DNA of 64,000 bases, taken from positions 1 through 64,000 of the forward strand of contig JANBQC010000056.1 in assembly GCA_027576995.1 (NCBI GenBank), written 5' to 3'. Both the position numbers and the translations under genes were made by a program. The notes beneath the pieces were generated by a model. The model was not told the origin of the DNA. It saw only the letters and a program-made list of their open reading frames with translations, and made no database searches. Source of the DNA: Dimargaris cristalligena. Taxonomy: Eukaryota; Kickxellomycota; Dimargaritomycetes; Dimargaritales; Dimargaritaceae. Shown in pieces: positions 20,768 to 31,822 of the stretch. Each line of letters opens with the position of its first letter. Position 1 is the first letter of the stretch.

Positions 20768-23390
20768 ATGAATGCGGCCATGCAGCAGAAAACCTCCGAA
20801 CTCGACTTGTAAGAACGAGGCCACTCTACCTAGCTGAATTGACTCATTTCCCTCGAAGTACTAAGCCGGTATCCACGCGACCGTAGAAGTACATCGCAAA
20901 GGACAGTGCCTTACCGCCATTCAACCCCCCCCCCTGCATTCCTAAATTACGAAGCTGGCTTCTATACAAGGCCCCTAACCTATCCGTTTTATATGACCTA
21001 TCCTATATTACGTGTTCCCTAGACTGAGTCAAGAGTATCGGAAGGTCTCTTTTCAAATACACCAATTCGAGGAGGCCTTTCTCAAACAACAAAAGCGAAA
21101 TGAACCCACCTCACCATCGCGCGATACCTCGTCCGCCAAGGCCGTCGAAGCGGATCTTGCCTATTCAAAGGTATGTCAATTCAGTGGGCATGATTATGGG
21201 AGTTGGCTGGTTCTTGGTTCATATATATGCCCGGTAGTTTGCGAAACACGGTATCATTATTATTATCCGGATATGTACCTCCACTCAAGTATATACAACC
21301 TTGTCGGATTTCCTATCAAACGAAGTGGTCAGCGAACACATATTTAATATCGAAATTAAAGCTCCATAAAAATATGTGTAATTTTTTTGGGGGTCTCCCT
21401 AACATAGAGCCTATTTTCCAAGCTTAAGTTCAACTACCTCGAACTGGCCACCAAGGAGAAATTCATCCGGGATTTGATGCAGGAGCCGCCAATTGAGATT
21501 GAACAGGAGGACATTCAGGAGCTCGAGGTCCTTAATATGGACCACAAACAGGCGTTGAAAAAGCGAAAGACGGAAACGCAGGCTCGTAAAGAGCAGATTG
21601 ACTACATAATTGACAACCTAGCCATCGGTAAGTCTGAGTTAACTAGTTATATGACACTACTATACCCAGTCCTCCGAACACCAAGTTCCCACTTATTTTA
21701 AACTACAATACGTAGTTTTACGCTCAATAGTGAGAAGCTATACCGGTGCTCTTACCAGTAGATCACCATTAATAACCCGCCCATTAAGTTTGTTTGATAT
21801 AATCCCTGAACCTGATGTGACTGCAGGCTGCCAGAGCATCGAAACCGAGTTTGGCCAAACTCGGCAGCTCCTAACTGATATTCGAGATTTGGTAATGTAT
21901 TGCTCCGGTTTCGACCAAACTTTGTCACAATTTATGACTTTTAGTCTAGTTGTATATAGCCACCGTATATATGTTTGTGGGACCGAAGGCTTAAATACTT
22001 AGCAGAAGCATTTCCCAGGTTAATATTAACGTTTTTGCGGCTTCATCGGTTCCCCATAATATGTTCCGTACTTAGGAGGCCCAAATCAAAGAGCTGGAAG
22101 GCGACGAAAACGGAGAACAGGTAAATGCCTCATTCTACTTATTTGGACTTTGCTTCGGGTCAATATGCACCGACAATTGTTGTCCTACACTCCCATTTAG
22201 TGATGGCTTGATTGAAAGAAACCTCCCTAACCATCTAATATATGATCGATATTTGGACCTGTAATAGAAATTGACCATCCAAGAATCCCAAAAAGTGTTA
22301 AACGAACAGGTAAGTTAGAAGAACCCAATCAATAGGGATAGGCCACCGAAGCACATTACAGGCTCCGATTGGGGGGTTTTTTTTTGTTGCTTCGCCCTAC
22401 TACGTTGCTTGAGGCATACGCAAAAGTATCCCAGGCCCCCCGCGACAGCATTTCAGGAATACCTATTGACAGCAAAATGTGGTGTATGGCTACCATTTTT
22501 TTCTGAATCATATATTATTTAAAAACCACAGCTGGCTAGTTTGGAAACCATGAATAATGAAATTGAGCTGGCCCAGACCCAGTTGAACGAGTCGCGGACG
22601 TCGGTGGAGGACTTAGAAAGAGAACTCGAGAAATACCAAGCCATCCAGAGGTCGGAGGAAGCGATTGCAGCGGAAGCAGTTCGGCTAGCCCAGCAGAAGG
22701 ATCCCCAGATTCAAGAGCTCTGTCAGTGGTAGGTTTTCAGGGAATTGGGCAGCCATGAGGCGAGTTTCAACGACCATGATCCGGCATTTAAATTGTCCCC
22801 CCCCCACAACAATGAGTTTGGGCAATCTCGTTTGAAGTGGGGTGTATTTGCATACACCTTAACAGGCCGTGCCCTCTTCTCATCTTTCCTGGGATGTCTA
22901 TACTACATCAATATTTTGAAAACTTAGGTACGACGAGGCCCGCCATACTATGGTCGAATTAACCGGAATCCAGAATTTTCGGACATGCCCCCCTCATTCC
23001 ATCATAATTGAATACGACCGTCGTGGCCCAACCGGCCAGTATACTGGCCTTGAAATTAACATGCAGGACGATGGCAAACGTGGCATTAAGAACGCCAAGG
23101 TACGCCTTTTACCTACTTGTTTAACCCCATTGATTTCCCCGACATGCATCTGTACCGACACTATTTCCGCCACAGCTAACTCGCCTCAGAGCAGTGATCT
23201 TGCTTTCCCAGTCTCACTAAACGAGCCACCCCGCTGTTGATTACTCTGTCTATCCACACCTGCATGGAACTTCCAGGTAATCGATGGGTCCCAAGTTCCA
23301 ATCGATACTTTAGTCGCTGAGGCAAACGCATCCGGCGACTTAAGCTCTCTAATACGAACAGTAAGCCAGCAATTGGCGGCTCCCTATTAA
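20768..23390 (+). CDS. SOS7: Sos7-like kinetochore coiled-coil protein
   Basis: Nine exons by splice-consistent reading: 20768-20808, 21023-21170, 21423-21627, 21827-21891, 22076-22120, 22268-22309, 22532-22728, 22928-23099 and 23277-23390. Together they give 342 residues, all junctions in frame with GT...AG. At the start of exon 3 (about residue 64), K-L-K-F-N-Y-L-E-L-A-T-K-E-K-F-I-R-D-L followed by P-P-I-E-I matches the hallmark segment of fungal Sos7 proteins. Long acidic/basic coiled coils follow through exon 7. The C-terminus, from L-T-G-I-Q-N-F, has alternating hydrophobic residues, consistent with a small globular RWD-like end. In fission yeast Sos7 works with Spc7/KNL1 at the outer kinetochore. 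Two exons of only 45 and 42 bases inside the coiled coil are unusual. The start ATG gives only 14 residues before the first intron. Function is inferred from the signature segment. Confidence 0.7.
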
Positions 23391-23959
23391 TGTCGAAATG
23401 AAACGATTCGGTGCTACGTAAGACGGCTCATCAGTGGACTACAGGGGCTTCTTCTAAGGTCGCCAATATTAATAGTATATAAGTAAAAAATGATATCTCC
23501 AACAATGACAACCTGAAGAGGCTATCAATAATCATAAGTTATATTTATTATAATGCTGTACCATAGGCAAACAATATATCTAATTAATTCTAGGTGGCTT
23601 CACCTGAACTATGATATATGGATATATACATTAGTTATCAAAGACCTTTATTAAGCATATATATAAGCAAAATGTAATGGTTGTGGCCAATAACATATTG
23701 GAAATATAGATTGAATAGTAAACACAAGTACCTTCAGATACAACTGAAAAGATTCAAAGAAGAGAGAAAGAACCACAAGGGGCAAAGCTAGATGCCCACG
23801 GTTGGTTTTATTGAATTAGATAATAGTAGTAATAATGATTAGGATGAAGTCCAAGGTATAGAAGGATATAGTAATGGCTAGAATATAGTCCTGAGTATAG
23901 GATGGGCCAATCACAGAGATAGAATCAGTGGGATGGGGGAAATGAATTTCCAACCTATC

Positions 23960-24500
23960 AGCCCTTCTAATCCACCTTAATCCAGATACCCTACTGTCCA
24001 CCCTTATTAGGCCTTATAGCACCATATTAAACTTCCCATGGTCACCCCTGGTACTATGGGATTACCCTATATCATATAGCCCTCCCCCTTCCAGACTCCA
24101 GCTCTTTACACTAATCACTTAACCTGCTGATCCAAAGACTCTTCTGGTTACCATAAGAGTCTTCCAGATACTAGTAGCCATCTGGTTGGCCTAGTTTCAC
24201 TATATACCTTAGTTACCCATAGTCTTCCCTTGGGACTGGTTAGATTCCTTAGTTTATCCTAATAAATGTTGTATATGCTCACTCCCTTTATACTAACTAG
24301 TAAGTGTACCCACTGCACAGCCCTTGCATGTACCTGCATCCAGTAAACTTTTATTAGTTAGTACTATGCCCTTACCCAGTGCTAGGATCCACTTGGCCAA
24401 GAATAAGCCCCATCCACCATTAGAAGCCTATCCTTAAGACTCTTGATGGACAAAGAGTAGTTAACCCAGGTAACAGTTAAACAGTTGGTAATCTAAGTGC
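23960..24500 (+). mobile_element. TIR element copy A
   Basis: Begins AGCCCTTCTAATCCACCTTA at 23960, the likely terminal inverted repeat. Inside it carries the family words TAGGCCTTATAGCACCATAT, TACTAACTAGTAAGTGTAC and AGAAGCCTATCCTTA, all shared with the other copies. No coding capacity is visible, so it is non-autonomous. The right terminus is uncertain. Confidence 0.6.
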
Positions 24501-24549
24501 AGTGTGGTAAATAAAGTCAGCAAGCTATTTTTAATAGACAAGTATATGG

Positions 24550-25075
24550 GTTAATCCATCTTAATCAGGTTAAGGCCTTTCTGTGAAACTCACCCTTAGT
24601 AGGCCCTATTTTACAAAATCTCCCTCACATAACAATACCCACTATCATGGGGATCATCCTGTAACCCCCCTGGTTTCTATTATCAGACTCTAACCATTAC
24701 ACTCAAGCATTGATTTGAAGACTATTTTATTCTCATCAGAGTCTTTCAGATAGCTATGGCTAACCACTAACCTCTTAGATAATTCTTAGAATTTCTTTCT
24801 GAATAACCCTACTGTAATATCCAACTATATAAATATTCTACTAATATTGTAACCTATTAGTTCCTTAGCTTATATTTCTATATATTTATCTAATAAACTC
24901 CTTATGAACCCACCCTATTAGTAGTATAAGTACACTCAGTACTATTTATCTTTTTTTTTATTCAGCATCCCCTGTACTAAGTAGCTAAGTATTAACTAAG
25001 AATACTCCTAGTACCATATCTAATAGAAGCCCTCCCATATAAGCTCTTACTAGATTAAGAGCAGTTTATTACTAT
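24550..25075 (+). mobile_element. TIR element copy B, strongly diverged
   Basis: Begins GTTAATCCATCTTAATCAGG and follows the same order of internal words as copy A (TAGGCCCTATTTTAC, CAGAGTCTTTCAGATAGCTA, AATAGAAGCCCTCCC) with many changes. No open frame. Confidence 0.45.
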
Positions 25076-25179
25076 AATATATCATAATAGTACAATATTT
25101 AGTACAGGTATCTTAAAATAAACCACTAGTAAATAAGGTCACACAGGGCAGTCTAACTCATTATAGTCAGACCTTAGCC

Positions 25180-26395
25180 CTAGAGATATTTAACTAAAGA
25201 GATTATAAGGATATAATGCCTCTTTAGTAGTAATTCTTTATACTATAGTAATTAATTTCTTAATTTAGCTAGTATGATTACCTAGGTTAGCCTCTCTTAA
25301 TCTAAGAGTCCTAATAGTAGGATTTTAATGATAAGTGGGGCTTAGGCTTAGCTGAGTAGTTATTAGTATTAGGTATAGGGCATAGTACTAACTAAATAAG
25401 GCTAGTAGTCAAATATATATAAGGGATATACAGGGGGCACCCCTACTAGTAAGTATAAAGGGTATATGTTGTAAAGAACTGAAATCAAATCCTTAAAAAC
25501 TGAACTTTATTTAAAAAAATAGATGATAAGAAGGGAAAGGTGATGATAAACTTGCTGTTCCAAGAGGTGGCAGCAAGGGGGAGTATTTATACTTGAAAGG
25601 GGAAGCCTAAATAAAAAGATGGATGAATAATAGAGAAAGGGAGAGAAGGTCCTAGAATATTGGATGACTAAGCAGAGGGAAAGGGAGGGGAGTTCCCAGA
25701 TAATAATATTAATCATCACAAAGGATAGGTAATACTCAGGTAACCAATAAATTCAATGTGAAACAATAAAAAGGAAAAAGGGAAAAAGAGAAAGCTATTT
25801 TTAACTGTACTTTGAATAGGGTTGCAGTCAGGCCAGGGACAGTGTGAATTCAGGGGTACAGTCCAGTCAGGGGTAGGGGTGCATCATAGTCAAGGGTATA
25901 AAAATATACTAATAGAAAAAATACTATACTAATGAAAATGGAGGAAAAATGACTATACTCATCAGGGGCAGGGGTAAGGGCTCATTCACTCATCAGGGGC
26001 ATACTTCCGATAAGTGCAAAAAATAGATAAAAAATTAAAGTAGGTAAAAATGTGGTAAGTTCACCACATATGTGAATACAGGGGTTTACTAAATAAAGAA
26101 GGGGTAAGAATAAACTAAGGAACTAATAGGTCCCAATAGGGCCCAGTTATATATATATAGGGATAACTCCAAAGGGAGGTCCTAAGATGGGATACTACTA
26201 AAACTATAGGATAGGTGAATAGGCTGGCTAAATAGCTACTAGTATCTGGAAAACTCTGAGGGTAATTGGAAGAGCCCTTTGGATCAATACATGAGTAATT
26301 AGTATAAAGAGGTAGGGGAAAGGTTATATATAATAAAGGATAATCCCAAAGTACTAGGTATGGTTATAGGAAAGTTAATATATTATAGTTATCTG
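25180..26395 (-). mobile_element. Inverted TIR element copy C split by an insertion
   Basis: Reverse-oriented family sequence is recognisable at 25275-25460 and resumes at about 26090-26350 in the expected order. The intervening 620 bases are not part of the family. Confidence 0.5.
25465..26085. mobile_element. Sequence inserted into TIR element copy C
   Basis: About 620 bases that interrupt the inverted copy. It is purine-rich, begins near TGTTGTAAAGAACTGAAATC, and contains repeated short words CATCAGGGGCA and AGTCAGGGGTA. A solo LTR or another non-autonomous element is possible. No open frame of note and no target duplication could be confirmed. Confidence 0.3.
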
Positions 26396-27016
26396 ACTAT
26401 TTAATCTGCCTTAATCTAGCTGGCTTAGACATCTGGCCATATTAGGCCTTATAGCACCATATTAGCTTTCCTATAGTTACCTTTAGTACTGTGGGATTAT
26501 CACTTATTATATAACCCTTCCCTAGCCTAGCCCTACACATTTATACTAATTACTTAAGTACTAATCCATTAGAGTCTTCTGGATACTAGCAGCTATCCAA
26601 TTAGCCTATTCACCTATCCTATAGCTTTAGTAGTATCCTTTCCTTAGGACCTCCCTCTAGAATAATCCCTACATATATACAACTAGCTCCCATTAGGACC
26701 AGTTAGTTTTCTAAGCTTACTCCTACCCTTAGTTTACTCCCAATAAACTCTATATACACTTACTCCCCTATATTGACTAGTAAGTGTACTTACTGTATAT
26801 CCCTTACCTATACCTATACTTAGCCTTTATTAGTTAGTATTATGCCCCAAACTTGATGCTAGTAGCCTGCTTGGCTGAGTCTTAGCCCTACCTACTGTTA
26901 AAAGCCTATCCTTAGAACTCTTGATGAACTAAGAGTGGTGAACTCAGGTAATAATAATAAGGCCTAATATAGTTGGGAGTTTAATCTAACCAAATTAAAG
27001 TAGATTAAAAGGGCTA
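26393..27016 (+). mobile_element. TIR element copy D, most complete
   Basis: Spans about 620 bases. The left end (near TTTAATCTGCCTTAATC) and the right end (TTAAAGTAGATTAAAAGGGC at 26995-27014) are inverted relatives of the terminal sequence seen at the left of copy A. This defines a terminal inverted repeat of about 24 bases. The size and lack of coding fit a MITE-like non-autonomous DNA transposon. Confidence 0.55.
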
Positions 27017-27296
27017 ATAATGTGTGTAAAATTTAATAATCAAACATACCATTGGGCCTAGTGCCTAGAGAGGCAAGGGCAACTTAACTGATACAACCAC
27101 ACCACCTAAAGTCATTAACCCTAATTATACTACTAACTTTAGAGGGTTAATGTTTTCTAATAGCTATGGGTATTGGGAACCCCAATAATGGTATTCACTC
27201 CCTGAACGTGCTTTATTTTTCGTTTGCCAAGTATCTGGATAAATAGATAGATATATATATATCGAAAGCTATTGGGATATTAACTTTAAAATGCGA

Positions 27297-28793
27297 TTAC
27301 TTTTTGCGGTCTAGGACCTTGGTTGTCAAATCTACTAGGGCTTGACGAGCGGGTGATTCCGGCAAATGCATCAACGCAGCAACGGCCGCGTCACAGTGGG
27401 ACCGCGCCAATTCGTAGGTTTGGCTTAGTCCACGGGAGCGGTGAATATAGTCCCAGGCCAGCTGAGTATCCCCGGGCTGGCTGAATTTCCGGCGAATCAG
27501 AGGTCCTAGAATGGTGGGGTATTCCTGCCAGGCGTACAGAACGGGTCCCGTCGCCAGACCAAGTTTCAAATCGGCGCCCACCGGCTTGCCCATATCGGCT
27601 TCGGTCACCGTAAAGTCCAACATATCGTCGATGAGTTGGAAGGCCAAGCCGAGGTTTTTGCCGTAGAGGTAGGCCTGGTCGGCTACCTCAGGAGGACAGC
27701 CACCCAAAAGGGCCGCGGCCCGGCAACTCTTGGCGATGAGCGCAGCTGTCTTGAGGTAAGATTTTTGCAAATAGTAGTTAAAGGTGGCGGGGGTGGGGCC
27801 ATCGACTATGGGCGAAGTGGTCGAGCTGGACAATACCGAGCCCGGTAAAGTAGAAGAAGAATGTGGCAATGATGATAATGATGATGGTGACGATGGTAAT
27901 TTCCCTTCAGCATCGAGACGCCGGCGGTCCACCACTTCTTCCTGTTCCGAGTTCTTAAGCTGCATTACCTCGCCTTCAGTCAAATCGGAGATTACCGTCG
28001 CAAGCAGTTCGGTGACTTCGTTGTGCCTCAGACGAGTTAGGGCACAGCAGGCCCGTGCAATTAGGAAGTCCCCCACCAGGATAGCCATTTTATTGCCGAA
28101 TTGGAGATGGGCGCAGGTTTTCTGACGGCGCATCGCAGCCTCATCGACTACGTCGTCGTGCAGCAGAGTGGCCGTATGCATCAGTTCCACGATTTCCGAT
28201 AGGCGCCGCTGACTGGGTAGGATAGTGCATCCGGCGCTATCGGCCTCCCCGATCCGGTAGGTCTGGTCGGCAGCGGGGGATTCGCGGGGATGCGGGAGCA
28301 GAGGACCGGATGCAGCCGCATTGCCCTCGCCGTAAAACGAGCCACTCGGCTGGGGTGATACCGCGTGATTGGTAGTATAAAAGGTATTGCGGAAGAGCGG
28401 CGATACGGTATGGTCGATGGCCTCGAAATAGTCGGTGAGCGGGTTGACCCGAACCTGTTTGGGGGCCAGACTGGTCGCCAGGCTCATTAGGAGCACCACC
28501 AGGGGCCGAAAATGCTTACCAGCATTGGGTTCGAAGTAGTATTGGCCCATGGTGGTCAACATGGGGTGCTCACTCTCGACCAGGTGGCGGAGATTCTGTG
28601 TCAAATGGGCCAAGTGATTCTGGGCCAGGTTACGAATGTCCTTGTGATTGGGATCGGGCTTGTCGGGTTGAACCAGGGTTTCAGCGTGGGCCACAGTCTG
28701 GGCCCAATTCCGACGGGCGGTTGAATTAAAGAGGCTCCGGGTGACCATGAGGCGGGCGGGCCGTAGAGGGGGTCCAAAGCGGACACGCTGCAT
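27297..28793 (-). CDS. COQ1: Mitochondrial all-trans polyprenyl diphosphate synthase (ubiquinone side chain)
   Basis: Condenses isopentenyl diphosphate units to build the polyprenyl tail of coenzyme Q in the mitochondrial matrix. The start is placed at the ATG at 28793 because it yields an Arg-rich presequence (M-Q-R-V-R-F...R-P-A-R-L-M-V-T-R-S); an upstream in-frame extension has no ATG. The protein is about 498 residues. Motifs in order: G-K-H-F-R-P-L-V-V-L-L; the first Asp-rich motif L-L-H-D-D-V-V-D-E-A near residue 211; G-D-F-L-I-A-R-A; and the second Asp-rich motif L-I-D-D-M-L-D-F near residue 388. Ala five residues before the first Asp-rich motif is typical of long-chain enzymes. A Ser/Pro-rich insertion near 27790-27890 and a variable region before the first Asp motif lengthen it. 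Single exon, transcribed away from the NIPA gene. Confidence 0.92.
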   Translation of the reverse strand: MQRVRFGPPLRPARLMVTRSLFNSTARRNWAQTVAHAETLVQPDKPDPNHKDIRNLAQNHLAHLTQNLRHLVESEHPMLTTMGQYYFEPNAGKHFRPLVVLLMSLATSLAPKQVRVNPLTDYFEAIDHTVSPLFRNTFYTTNHAVSPQPSGSFYGEGNAAASGPLLPHPRESPAADQTYRIGEADSAGCTILPSQRRLSEIVELMHTATLLHDDVVDEAAMRRQKTCAHLQFGNKMAILVGDFLIARACCALTRLRHNEVTELLATVISDLTEGEVMQLKNSEQEEVVDRRRLDAEGKLPSSPSSLSSLPHSSSTLPGSVLSSSTTSPIVDGPTPATFNYYLQKSYLKTAALIAKSCRAAALLGGCPPEVADQAYLYGKNLGLAFQLIDDMLDFTVTEADMGKPVGADLKLGLATGPVLYAWQEYPTILGPLIRRKFSQPGDTQLAWDYIHRSRGLSQTYELARSHCDAAVAALMHLPESPARQALVDLTTKVLDRKK

Positions 28794-30811
28794 GTCTGAG
28801 ACGGGCGATTTTGAGCGGGACGGGGAAAGGGCTAGAGTGGTGAAGGGCGTGCCTGAATCAGCAAGGTCTCGTAGCAGGGTCCGACGAATCGCGGATGGGG
28901 TATAATACTGAGGAGGGCAAGTAATAGGAATCGGCCGAATGCACTTTGGCAAGAAGAACTAGGGAGGGGTTGGTTGGTGTTGGTCCAGGTGGTACTGAAG
29001 GTAATAGAGGAGGGCTAGTTAGTATTGTTTTGGAGGGGTCTAGACGTGACCGATCAACCTGCAGATTTCGTGGAAGGGGGAGTTACCCTGGGTAAAGAGA
29101 AGGAGGGGGGCCGAATGTGGGGCGCAATGGCAACAGGGTGCAGACGAGAGCCGGTGACCCGATCAGTTGGTGCCAAAGGTTGAGGGAAACCAGGCTGGCG
29201 TTGAGCTCTTTTTGGGGAGGGGCTTTCCCCATTGCTATCTAATTCCCCTCCCATATATATATATTGTGCTGGTTTTCAGGTGGAAAAGGGTGGGGTGAGT
29301 ATTAAAACAAGCCTGTTCAACCGGCCACTAAGTAACACGGCTGGGATTCATTAGCCGAGCCACGCTAACGGCTCCGTGATAAGTCCGCAGTCCATTGGTG
29401 GACACTCAGGCTTCCGCCCCAGTAAATTGATATTGTGACGTACGCAATTCCACACCCACAGCGTAGAATCGGCCGTTAGACCAGGTTGGTCAATCGAGAT
29501 GGATTAATTGCAATTTGCATCGAAGCTCGCCCACCACCAATCACATGGGATGAATTCGGAGTAAGCTTGGCATTTAAACTGAGGAAAATCGGATAATATT
29601 TAATCACATTCTCTAGCCCCGATTTCTACAAGGAGTAGTATGGTAGCAAATAGCTAAGTGGGTCTACTGCTACTCTTGATGACCCACGATCCTGCTGGCT
29701 ATTTATCCTAGACAGGCATACCCCTTCTGGTCCCCCATACACGATGCCGCTCCGGCGAGTATGCACTAGGGTTGGGCGGTTATATGCATGCCGGCTTGGG
29801 AGACTATATGCATACCAAGCCGAGAGAAGAAGAATCGGTAGCCAAGTAGAGTAGAGAGGCCCTCTTCCCTTTATATGCAGCTGTAACTTCCCCTCCATTA
29901 CGTAGGGCCAGTAATGCTTGGCCTAGCATACAACCAACTTCCCCACTTGCATATATCCTTTCGAAGAACGAGTAGGGAGGGGCGGGCGGTTCCCGTTAGC
30001 AAGGGATGGAATAGCTGCATGACTCAACCTTGGTGGATTACCCGTCACTCCCTTTCCCTATAAATAGATCCCCCCCCGCCATCGAATTTTATTGATGTTT
30101 CACTGATCTTGTAGAATCCCCCCAGCCCCACCAATCATTTGTTGTTGTCACTCCCAGCCATTGTGTTTCTTTTGCTTGCCACTGAAGTTAGCCTTACTCT
30201 CTCTTACAGGCAGCTGACTTGGCGGAAACTTACTCTACTCCTCCGAGTTACTTTTATTCGACCGTTCCTAAGTCTTGCGTAGAGTTGTGCCGCTCTCCTC
30301 CCATCTCTTTACAACCTTTGAGCGGAGCCTGTATTTTGACCTCTTACTATTAGGGACCACCGTTATTGGTCATCCTTGCTTATATTCGGCAGTCTCCTAA
30401 CCGCTTCTTACAATTGACGCTCTTCCCCGCCCATTTTCAATCGCGGCTATAGTTTTTGAGAAACTGCCGTAGAATTCCAGCGCCGTGCTCACCACTATCC
30501 CTTGTTAGTATTCTTTTATGACTTTTACGGTTTCGCCCTTGACCATATTCTTTGATGCCTCTTACTGTTCCGTGTAACTTTATTATTTTATCAACCACCT
30601 AGTACAACCCCATCCACTTTGACAGCGGGGTTTTTTCACGGCTGGCTCCCCAACTTGTAATACGCCCCGCCACTCATTTTGAGTTAGGTTGGTCACCTTT
30701 CGTTGTTGTTTATTTATACCCTAGGGTAAAGCCCGACGAGCCCTCCGCCTTCCGTTTTTCATTGACCTCACTATCCTCCAACAGCCCCTCCTTCCAGTTA
30801 AGCAACGCACC
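28794..30811. promoter_or_regulatory. Divergent intergenic region between COQ1 and the NIPA gene
   Basis: About 2 kb without a gene. It includes a TATAAATAG element at 30059, C/T-rich stretches, and a CTCTTACAG acceptor-like word near 30201-30209. This suggests that the NIPA transcript starts near 30.1 kb and may carry a 5'UTR intron. An AT microsatellite lies near 29255-29265. Confidence 0.4.
30059..30067 (+). promoter_or_regulatory. TATA-like element, candidate NIPA promoter
   Basis: TATAAATAG followed by a C-run and then a pyrimidine-rich stretch. It is about 745 bases before the start codon, so it requires a long leader or a 5'UTR intron. Confidence 0.3.
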
Positions 30812-31822
30812 ATGACGTATATGACCGATGAGAAGTACATTGGGATGGGCCTTGCCCTATCCTCGAGCGCCCTCATTGGGGTGAGCTTTGTGCTCACCAA
30901 AAAAGGTCTTATGAACACCTCCGCCAAATACGGCTCTGCCGCCGATTCCTACAACTATTTCCGCAACTATATTTGGTGGGCGGGTATGGTTCTCATGGGC
31001 CTCGGGGAGTTCGCCAATTTCGCCGCCTACTCTTTCGCCCCGGCCGTGCTGGTCACTCCCCTGGGTGCCCTTAGTGTCATTGTTGGTGCTATCCTGGCCT
31101 CCCTGTTTTTGGGCGAACGGATAACCCCGTCCGGGAAGGCCGGGTGCGCGCTGTGCCTCCTGGGCTCCATCGTGATTATCATACATGCCCCTGAAGACGG
31201 CGCCATCTCGACGGCCGACGAGATTCTCCAACTGGCCCTGCGACCCTGGTTCCTGTTCTACGCCATCGCCGTCCTGGTCTTCAGTTTGGTCATGATATTT
31301 AAGGTGGCCCCTAAATATGGCAAAAGTAACCCCCTTATTTACATTTCCATCTGTTCCCTGGTAGGCTCAATGACCGTGACCGCCTGCAAGGGCTTTGGTA
31401 TTGCCTTGAAACTCACATTCGCTGGTATTAACCAAATGACCCACGTCTCCACCTATGTGTTCGCCCTGATTGTCATAGTCTGTATCGTGGTGCAAATGAA
31501 CTACTTCAACAAAGCCCTCGATGTGTTTTCCACCAACATTGTGACACCCATCTACTACGTCTTCTTCACCACTGCGACAATTGTTGCGTCCATCACGCTC
31601 TTCCGGGGCTTCGCCAAAACCGATACTGTCGACATCACTTCCCTTATCTGCGGCTTCTTAACTATTTTCATCGGGGTCTTTCTACTCAACTCCTCCAATA
31701 AGGAAGGTCATATGTCTGACAAGTCGTTTCCCGATACAATCAGTCTGCGTGAGGTTTGTACCGAAGATCCTGCCGCTTCCTCCGACTCGACGGGCCTTTT
31801 GGACCGCCACAACCAACAATAG
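30812..31822 (+). CDS. NIPA-type magnesium transporter
   Basis: An integral membrane protein of 336 residues with about nine hydrophobic helices, in the family of NIPA Mg2+ transporters (DUF803, drug/metabolite-transporter fold). The ATG at 30812 is followed by Y-I-G-M-G-L-A-L-S-S-S-A-L-I-G-V-S-F and K-K-G-L, the conserved family start. W-W-A-G-M, then G-E-F-A-N-F-A-A-Y, A-P-A-V-L-V-T-P-L-G-A-L-S-V and L-G-E-R are all NIPA hallmarks. Later M-N-Y-F-N-K-A-L-D-V-F and T-P-I-Y-Y-V-F-F-T match the second half. The C-terminal 40 residues are polar and acidic and probably cytosolic. No intron in the coding sequence. Substrate preference is taken from the family. Confidence 0.9.
   Translation: MTYMTDEKYIGMGLALSSSALIGVSFVLTKKGLMNTSAKYGSAADSYNYFRNYIWWAGMVLMGLGEFANFAAYSFAPAVLVTPLGALSVIVGAILASLFLGERITPSGKAGCALCLLGSIVIIIHAPEDGAISTADEILQLALRPWFLFYAIAVLVFSLVMIFKVAPKYGKSNPLIYISICSLVGSMTVTACKGFGIALKLTFAGINQMTHVSTYVFALIVIVCIVVQMNYFNKALDVFSTNIVTPIYYVFFTTATIVASITLFRGFAKTDTVDITSLICGFLTIFIGVFLLNSSNKEGHMSDKSFPDTISLREVCTEDPAASSDSTGLLDRHNQQ

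Larger units (their letters stand above)
23462..27205. repeat. CpG-free repeat block built from copies of one TIR element
   Basis: This 3.7-kb block lacks genes and is AT-rich. By eye it has only two CG dinucleotides (near 23799 and 26008), whereas flanking genes have many. It consists of diverged copies of one element in both orientations: about 23960-24500 (+), 24550-25075 (+), 25180-26395 (-, interrupted) and 26393-27016 (+). Loss of CG and excess of TG/CA and TA words fit decay of methylated transposon DNA. Confidence 0.75.
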
